DNA of 64,000 nt from Madurella fahalii (Eukaryota; Ascomycota; Sordariomycetes; Sordariales), in NCBI GenBank assembly GCA_029876055.1, contig CM056876.1, positions 1,550,001 through 1,614,000 on the forward strand, in the 5' to 3' direction. A program made the translations under genes and the position numbers. Positions 57,583 to 64,000 of this stretch are shown here, in pieces. Position 1 is the first letter of the stretch; every line of letters begins with the position of its first letter. The notes beneath the pieces are model-generated. The model did not search any database, had not been told where the DNA came from, and saw only the letters and a program-made list of their open reading frames with translations.

Positions 57583-60500
57583 TCACATCAACAAATACAA
57601 CCCCCTCACCGCCTTCTCCACAACAGCCACATGCCAAGGCCTGACATCGTGCTCCCGCTCCACTACCCCCCTCACCCGCGCCAGCGTCCCCAGGCCCCGG
57701 AAGTACATCAGCATCTCCCTCAGCAGGGCATCGTGCATGGCCCGCGCATTGTCGCTGTACACCACGTTCACCTCCATCACCGCTGGCGGGTCCTCCGCTC
57801 TCGGCCCAGACCTCTTGACCAAGTAGCCGCTCGCCAGCGCGGGGTTGAGGTCCGTCAGGGAGGCCGAGTTGTTGAGGCGGTGGGATATGATGACGCCGTG
57901 CGTGGTCTCGGTGGTTTCGATCAGGGTTGTATCGACGTCTTGCTGTTCGGACCCTGCTTGGTGGGGTAATTGCTGTTGGGAGGAAGGGTGGCTATCGCCG
58001 CCGCCGCCGCCACCACTACCGCCGGGGGTGGCAGCGGCCATGGGGGTTGGGGGGTTGTTGCTGGTCTGATCGGGGGAGACGACGGAGAACGGTTGCGGAG
58101 TCGAGACGGGCGTGGTGTAAAAGACGGAGGGAGCGGACAAGGGGATGACGGCGGCCGGGGGGATGAGTTGGAGGGAGGGGTCCGTGTCGACCGTGAGGAG
58201 GACGAGGGAGACGGCGGATCGTGTCTCGGCCTGGGCCATGGACGTCCACAGGTCGATTTCCTGCTGGTCCATGGCGCCGCACTTGGTGATAACTATTCGC
58301 CAATGGACTTTGCACGACGAGATGAGATCGTGCGTGGTTTCCCAGATCTCGTGAATCACCTCTGTCAGTTGACGAGATAGCGGTCGGCCTCGTCTCCCGA
58401 GGCAATACGAAGCCATTGTTTGGCTGCTGCCTCTGTTGTCGGTCCAGGCGGCTGTGACCCATCTTTCGTCGACGCTCCGCGCGTACGCGACGTGCATGCA
58501 AGAGTTCTCCCGCAGGAGATTCGGGGAGGGCGCGGCGGATAGCTTGAAATCGATACCCCTTGGGAGAGCGCGTTCTAGCATGATTGCTGGAGACGGCATG
58601 GGCCCGCCGAAGAGCGTGCACCGATCGTAGGTCTCGAGGCAGAGTCTGCTGCAGTCCGATGGAGAGAGAACGAAGAGCGAGGTTTCGGAGCCAAGGATAT
58701 CCAGAGGTACAAGTTGGAGAACCAAGTCGTTCGCGATTGTCTTCTTCCTATCCATCATACATCGTTTGTAGTGCTCGAAAAGCTCCTGAAAGGCAGAGCA
58801 TGAGTCCACGATCGAGCTGGGATTCTCAGGCGAGTATGCAATATACACGACGAAATTCTTCTCGGTCATGGACGAGTTGGCAAGCGTCATGGCAAGACTT
58901 GCCATCTGATCGGTGAATGCCGACCGAGCCCGGGTGATGTTCAGACCTGGAGATATGATGTCCTGGTCCGCAGTGAGCAGAACAAGGCCATTGATGATGC
59001 TCCCGGTCGTCGCCAGCGTCTCAAAGGTCCCCAGACCAAGAGATTCGTATGTGCTTTGCACCCTATCCAGGAACGCAGACGCGTTGTCCCGCATAGCTTC
59101 GGCATGAGGCAATATGCACATGGCGACGATATCCTTCGGGCCCTGCACGGGCCGGAGGCCCAACGTCTCCCAGAAAGAAACCGCCGACGGCAGCACCGAG
59201 AGCTGGTTATCGTAGCGTCGGAGTTCGACATGGGGCGCAGGGATCGTAAATATGCTCGGCTTGGGGGGCTCGGCGGGCCTCACTTGCACCCGACCGTTTG
59301 GTTGTACAAGCAGGGGCACGTCCTGGACCTCGGTGAACGGTCGAAGTTGGCACCCAACTGCTCCCGCCAGCGACCTTGGAAGGGCCTTCTTCAGCCCCCG
59401 AACTGAGTACCGGATTGCCTTGACTAGGTTTCGGTGCACATCTTGGATTGCGGAACAAGGGAGATGTGGGGTTAGCTTGAGAAACCCAGTCGCGGCCTGC
59501 TCGGTAAGGATCTGTGCAACGGTAATGAAGTCATCATCCGAGACTGATATGCGGAGCGGTACTGGCTCCGGGTCGACGAAGTACTTGGAGAGAGAAAATT
59601 CTGGGATTTCAGAATTTGATAAGCGAGACAGGTCGGGCGGCCCGTAGCCGGGCGAGTCGGCTGAGATGTTGTCCAGTTCCTTGAACGAGGCCGCCATGGA
59701 TATGACATCGTCATCGGGGCGTCTTCGAAGAACGCTTGACTTGGCTGGGGAGGAAGCGCGACCCAACGGGTCGCTGGAATCGTCGTCATCCGAAGCCCAG
59801 CTGCTGTCATCCGAGTCGGACGCGGCATCATCTCTCTGCGTCGAACTGTTCCCATTGGCACTGGCCATCTTAGCTAACAGAGAGCTGATACCGGAGGGCA
59901 ACTCCTTGAGATTCCTGCGTTGTCTTGCGGATCCCAACAGCCTGCCAGTAGTGAGCGGGCCCACGTTCTGGAGCGCTCTGTTCTCCCTGTCCCTGAGGGC
60001 CGGTAGCCTGAAGTCGAACGGCCCACTTTCTTCGTACTTTTTGCTAGCGAGCGACAGGGCTGGGTCAAAATCAACCCTGTCAAACAAGCTGGGGCGTCGG
60101 CGAGGAGCGCCTCCCCGGGCTGATACCGAAGAGGCCGGCGAGTGAAACGACGCTCGAATTCGCTTGTAGACGGTCTCGGGGTTGAAGGGGCTCGGGTGTC
60201 TCTTGATCCCGATTGCAGAATTACGATTAAAACTTTCGATATTACTTTGTTGTCGACTCTCCTCGGCCAACGTGCTGCGGGCGTGTTTCAGCTCGGGCTT
60301 GGTGAACTGTGGCGACACTGGGCGTGTAATTGCCTTGTCGTCCTCGGCGCCAGTTGCGGCTTGGATGTGTTCTGCAAATGTCTGGCCTGTGTTGTCCTGC
60401 ATATCCGACGCGGGCATACCACTAGGAAGTGTTGGGAGATCCAGATCGACCGTGACAGGTTGTTCGTCAAAGAAGTTGAAGTCAGCGTCGGTGAGCTCAT

Positions 60501-62222
60501 TGCCTTCAAACATATTCTCACCCAGATCGCCAAATATGTTTTCCTCTGCGAAGTTATTGGCCGCCTGGTCGGGCCTGGGTTCCGCACCATCCCATACAAC
60601 GTTGAAGCCGTCCGGAGCCGGGGCGCTTTGTTGCATTGTCGTATCAATATCGCCAAGCGTATTTGCCACAGGTTGGCCGGCCGGGCTCATCACCGCGGCG
60701 CTGTCGAACCCCGGTGTCACGCCTGACGGGTGTACTCCGTCTGGAGGAGTTGGGTACATGGCACCTGGGGGCGGGGCGTGCCCGCCGTTGGTGGAACGCC
60801 AAAGCGCCATGGGCGAGTAGCCGTTGCCCTGGGGGTGTCTCGCGTCCAGCTCCGCATGCTCGCGTGCCAGGGCCGCCTCCCTCTCTTTCTTCCTCCGTGC
60901 GATGGCATCTTCCCGCTCTGGTGCACTGCGGCACCACACTTTTGCTTTACTCAGCGGATCCAAATGGTCGCCGCCTGCTGCGGAAAGTGCTTTGTCGAAC
61001 GTCACGTCTAACATGGCGTCCAGCTTTGGCTTCCGAAAACAGAGAACAGCCGGCCAGGGAGCGGTTGGACCTGAGTTGACAAGAGGCGTCCGTTTCCCGT
61101 CTGCTCTCTGCTCGTACGGCTTGCGTTGGAGGAAGTGTATATTCAGCCAGGAACAGCCGTCCAACAATGATGGCGACATGCCACGCATCTGAAGCAACTT
61201 GCAACACGTGGTTTTCCATTGCGAGAACCTGTCGCTCTGCCCTGATCCTAGTCGGCTGATTTGCGTGTCGGGAGACTGGCCGAAGCCGTTGTCAGCGACT
61301 GGATTATCCGTGTCTACGACCCCTTGAAAGGTTCCGAATGCTCCAAATGGCGCAGCGAGGACGATAGGGCCGGCAGGCAGCAAGCTTGACGGCAACATGT
61401 CGGCAGAGGACACCAAGCCGTGGAGCATGGACACGTGCAGCGAGATGACGAGCGATCTTGTTGTGGTGAGGTAGACACGGAACGCAGCGAGAGCCGAGAC
61501 TAAGGGCGGCTGGCTTGAGTCAGCATCACCCGGGTTGAAGGCTTGCTGCGGCAGCAAAAGGGTGCGTTGGTTCAAGACAATGGCACCGATTTTCCGGCAA
61601 AAGTACGTCGTCAGGGATGACAAGACAGCTGTGATGAAGAATTCGTGGATCTCGAGCGCAGGGACCGAGCCGTAGCCCTTGACATCAGCCACCGGGTTTG
61701 GCGCAACTTTCCCATCCACCGCCACGGGCGTAGGCGGCAGGTTGAAGGTCTGCGCGCCTCTCATGGTCATCTCCAGGGCAGAACCAGCGGATGACGAGCT
61801 GCTCGGCGTGGTGATGGAGCTTGCCCCCGGCGGTCTGTTCTTGAGCAGCCCGATAGGCTCCAAGTTCCCGTCGCCAACCAGGCCCAGTGGATAACCGCAG
61901 ACTTCCATCCTCGCATGAAGCCCCAGCGACTCCGGATAGCTCGGCGCAGCAAGGTCCCCGGACGAGAGATAGAAGCACCAGATGCCGCGCCGGACGGCAT
62001 CCATGTAGACCAAGTGGCCATCGGTTCGTAAGGCATCCTCGACATCGGAAGCGTTGAACGTATAGGTCGAGGATTGCGAGGCGATGGGCTCGTAGATGCG
62101 GAAAGAAATGGCGGAGAGGTTGCTCTGTGTGCGGTTTCTGTCAGCAGGCGAGCGAGCTCTTGCGAGGTCCAAGACGATCTCACAATCAACAGAGTGTTAG
62201 TCTCATATTCACCAGCGTCCAT
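57583..62222 (-). CDS. med13: Mediator subunit 13 (Med13/Ssn2), 1526 aa
   Basis: Exon 1 is 39 bp (62222-62184, MDAGEYETNTLLI). The 59 bp intron (62183-62125) has donor GTGAGA, a CTGAC branch and acceptor CACAG, and a single long exon runs to 57583. The N-terminus (SNLSAISFRIYEP, TFNASDVEDALRTDGHLVYM, RRGIWCFYLSSGD) is the Med13 N-terminal domain. The C-terminus (NLNPALASGYLVKRSG-like segment, LGTLARVRGV) and the MID/PIWI-like middle (NFVVYIAYSPENPSSIVDSC) also fit. The centre is long, acidic and Ser/Pro-rich. Med13 links the Cdk8 kinase module to core Mediator and controls RNA polymerase II transcription in the nucleus. In yeast it is Ssn2/Srb9. A Gly-rich run near the C-terminus is a low-complexity insertion. 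Confidence 0.93.
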
Positions 62223-63238
62223 ATCGGAGGTATCGCGCAAGGCGGGGGCGCAAATATCGGGCGGTCATCCACCGAGGATGGGCGTCGGGAGGGCGGTCTG
62301 ACGAGAGGCCGGCGCATACGGACCACAAGCTGCAAGCTACCGCGGCTCGGAGGGTGACGCGAGGCTGGGAGCAGATTGGATTGTTCGAACTCTATGAGCC
62401 GGGGTGCCGGGCTCCATGGCAGCGGGCGAAACCCCAGAGGAGAGGGCAGCTCGGCGAATCACTGGCGACTCGCCGCCCGAGACATCCAGGCCGTTGGACT
62501 CCAGCACTCGGGAAGGGCTTCGCTAGTCGGTTGGCGCGTGGCGAAGGCGGGCGTGGTAATGTCAATTCGCCTATCGGACAAGATGGTGTTGGGCCCGAGT
62601 GCACAGTTCGCGGCAAACACCAGCAGAGAACTTCGGCGTGGGGAGGTAAAAGCGAAGCTCGGTCGTTGGGGTGTGGTGGGTGTGGTCTGGTGCAGTCTGG
62701 TGCAACTTTCGGGCAGTTCTTACGTCGCACGTACAGATTACAGAATACTGCACGCTCGTCTCCCGCTTCCACAGCAGGGTGCAGGCTTGCCAAGCCGACC
62801 TGGGGCAGGGGTGGCACATGGGAACTCGGCTGCCAAAGAAACGGGCCGTAGCGGTAATAGCATTCAGCCGTGTCTTCTATCGCATGTGGTCATCGTTTTT
62901 CTACCGGCGTTTTGCTGTGTTTCGCAGCTCTCTCTCTCCCTCGATTTTGGCCTCCTTACCAAAGACACTTCCGTGTGTAATTACAGTTATCGCCGGAAAG
63001 CTGGTTCAGTTACATTGGGACCGGGCAAAACCCCCCACAGAAAACGGACTTTCCCGGCGCCAACCCTGGGCGGGCGCAAAGGACCCGTCGAGCCCATTCC
63101 ATTTCTCCCCGCCTTCCGTTTAGGGGTCGAGGGACGAAACTTTCTGTTTTCTGCCCCTCGACGCATAGCAACTTTCGCTTGCGCCTTTGGAGCTTTGCGC
63201 CTCGGACATTTCTTGTTCCAGCAACGTCAACGCCCACC
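62223..63238. other. Divergent promoter region between med13 and enp2
   Basis: About 1 kb. A plus-strand opening of ~290 codons (62376-63242) crosses it, but its translation is Arg/Gly/Ser-rich without domains and it runs into the enp2 start region in another frame. I regard it as chance. The ~300 bp before enp2 are C/T-rich, as in a leader. Confidence 0.55.
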
Positions 63239-64000
63239 ATGAAGTTAACTAATCCAGGTGCAGTTCCCGTGTAAGCACTCTCATCGCTCAAAATCATCCA
63301 TCCCATTCTATTGGTGATATTGCCTCTCTCTGAACACTATCTGACGACTACAGATACACTGTCACGGGGCCTTCGACAGCTAGGCCGCTGCCAGACTGGC
63401 TTGCGCGCCGCAGGAAACGATCGTCCAAATATGATGCCGAAAACCTCAATAACTTTGAGTTGTTACAGGAGTTTGAGTTCGAGGAAGGCAAGGCACACGG
63501 GCTTCCTATCCCGCCTCTTGCCGAGAAACCTCGAGTGGCTAACCTGCGCCGGAACAGCAAGTAATTGCGTGAGAGTGAGCGAAGATGGCAACTGGATCAT
63601 GAGCACGGGAACCTACAAACCGCAGTTCCACGTCCACTCGACCCAAGAATTGTCTCTCTCCTTCTCACGGCACACTAAGTCCGAGAACACAACATTCCTC
63701 CTGCTCAGTTCAGACTACTCGAAGAGCGTGCACTTGCAAACCGACCGATCGTTAGAATTCCACACACCGATGGGGTGCCACTACGAGGTCAGGCTCCCAA
63801 GGTTCGGCAGAGATTTGGCCTACCTCCGCCAGAGTACCGAGGTGCTTGTCCCTGCTGTTGGCTTGAGTTCGGATGGGTCCGGATACGGCGAGGTCTTCCG
63901 ACTGGATCTGGAGAGAGGCCAGTTCCTCCGCCCCTGGCAGGTTGACATAGGTGAAGACGATCCGGATAGCGGCTTGCAGGGGAGCATACATGCGGGCGCC
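63239..64000 (+). CDS. enp2: Enp2 (NOL10-type) ribosome-biogenesis protein, 5' part (partial)
   Basis: ATG 63239 opens an exon of 32 bp (to 63270, MKLTNPGAVPV). The intron is 63271-63353 (donor GTAAGC, acceptor CTACAG). Exon 2 is 63354-63487. The second intron, 63488-63557, begins with GC (GCAAGG) and has branch GGCTAACC and acceptor GAACAG. Exon 3 is 63558 to the window edge. The joined sequence matches Enp2/NOL10: YTVTGPST, LPDWLARRRKR, ELLQEFEFEEASNCVRVSED, GNWIMSTGTYKPQFHVHS, TFLLLSSDYSKSVHLQTDRS and FHTPMGCHYEVRLPRFGRDL, the start of a WD-repeat propeller. Enp2 is an essential nucleolar component of 90S pre-ribosomes needed for 18S rRNA processing. The start codon agrees with the family's MKLTNPGAV beginning. 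The gene continues past the window. Confidence 0.93.

Noticed and set aside
62376..63242. A 288-codon plus-strand opening between med13 and enp2
   Set aside because: Low-quality composition, no domain, and it overlaps the enp2 leader in a different frame. GC-rich promoter DNA often stays open by chance.

Overview
The window is nuclear DNA of a filamentous ascomycete, most likely Sordariomycetes and probably order Sordariales. Genes carry short introns (about 45-160 bp) with GTAAGT/GTATGT donors and CTAAC-type branch sites. The proteome includes a HAM-2/PRO22 (Far11) STRIPAK subunit, a Ste20/PAK kinase with long homopolymers, Scp160, Rsc9, Med13 and Enp2. There is no bacterial-style operon structure. 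Gene names rest on family recognition by eye; no database search was run.

Region 1 (1-14 kb) is gene-poor and looks accessory. It holds the 3' end of an unrecognised gene, a small basic protein (1373-1891), an orphan with an aromatic acidic tail (3559-4940), two same-strand genes that are paralogues of each other (6254-7166 and 10014-10824) and a three-exon orphan (11951-13080). I could assign none of these to a known family. The paralogue pair shares aligned sequence motifs and an early phase-0 intron. The second copy has a ~210 bp block whose natural-looking reading frame is not the frame of its flanks.

Region 2 (14.7-28.4 kb) holds a secreted type-B carboxylesterase, then three vesicle or actin trafficking genes side by side: an Lsb3/Ysc84-type SH3 protein, the Golgi SNARE Sft1 and an Age2-type ArfGAP. 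A methionine-R-sulfoxide reductase and a gene with weak resemblance to Rec114 follow.

Region 3 (29-43 kb) holds the RSC chromatin-remodelling subunit Rsc9, a very small two-exon gene, a mitochondrial-looking short-chain dehydrogenase and the Ste20/PAK kinase. The gaps carry homopolymer and triplet tracts.

Region 4 (43-64 kb) begins with a 4.2 kb gene-free divergent interval, followed by Scp160 (multi-KH), HAM-2/Far11, methylthioadenosine phosphorylase, Med13 and the 5' part of Enp2. Enp2 needs a GC-AG intron to stay open. The recognised genes are mostly core cellular machinery (trafficking, chromatin, transcription, ribosome assembly, RNA binding, signalling), each probably with its own promoter. 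No rRNA, tRNA, CRISPR array or intact transposon was recognised. Exon boundaries were worked out by hand from splice signals and reading phase.
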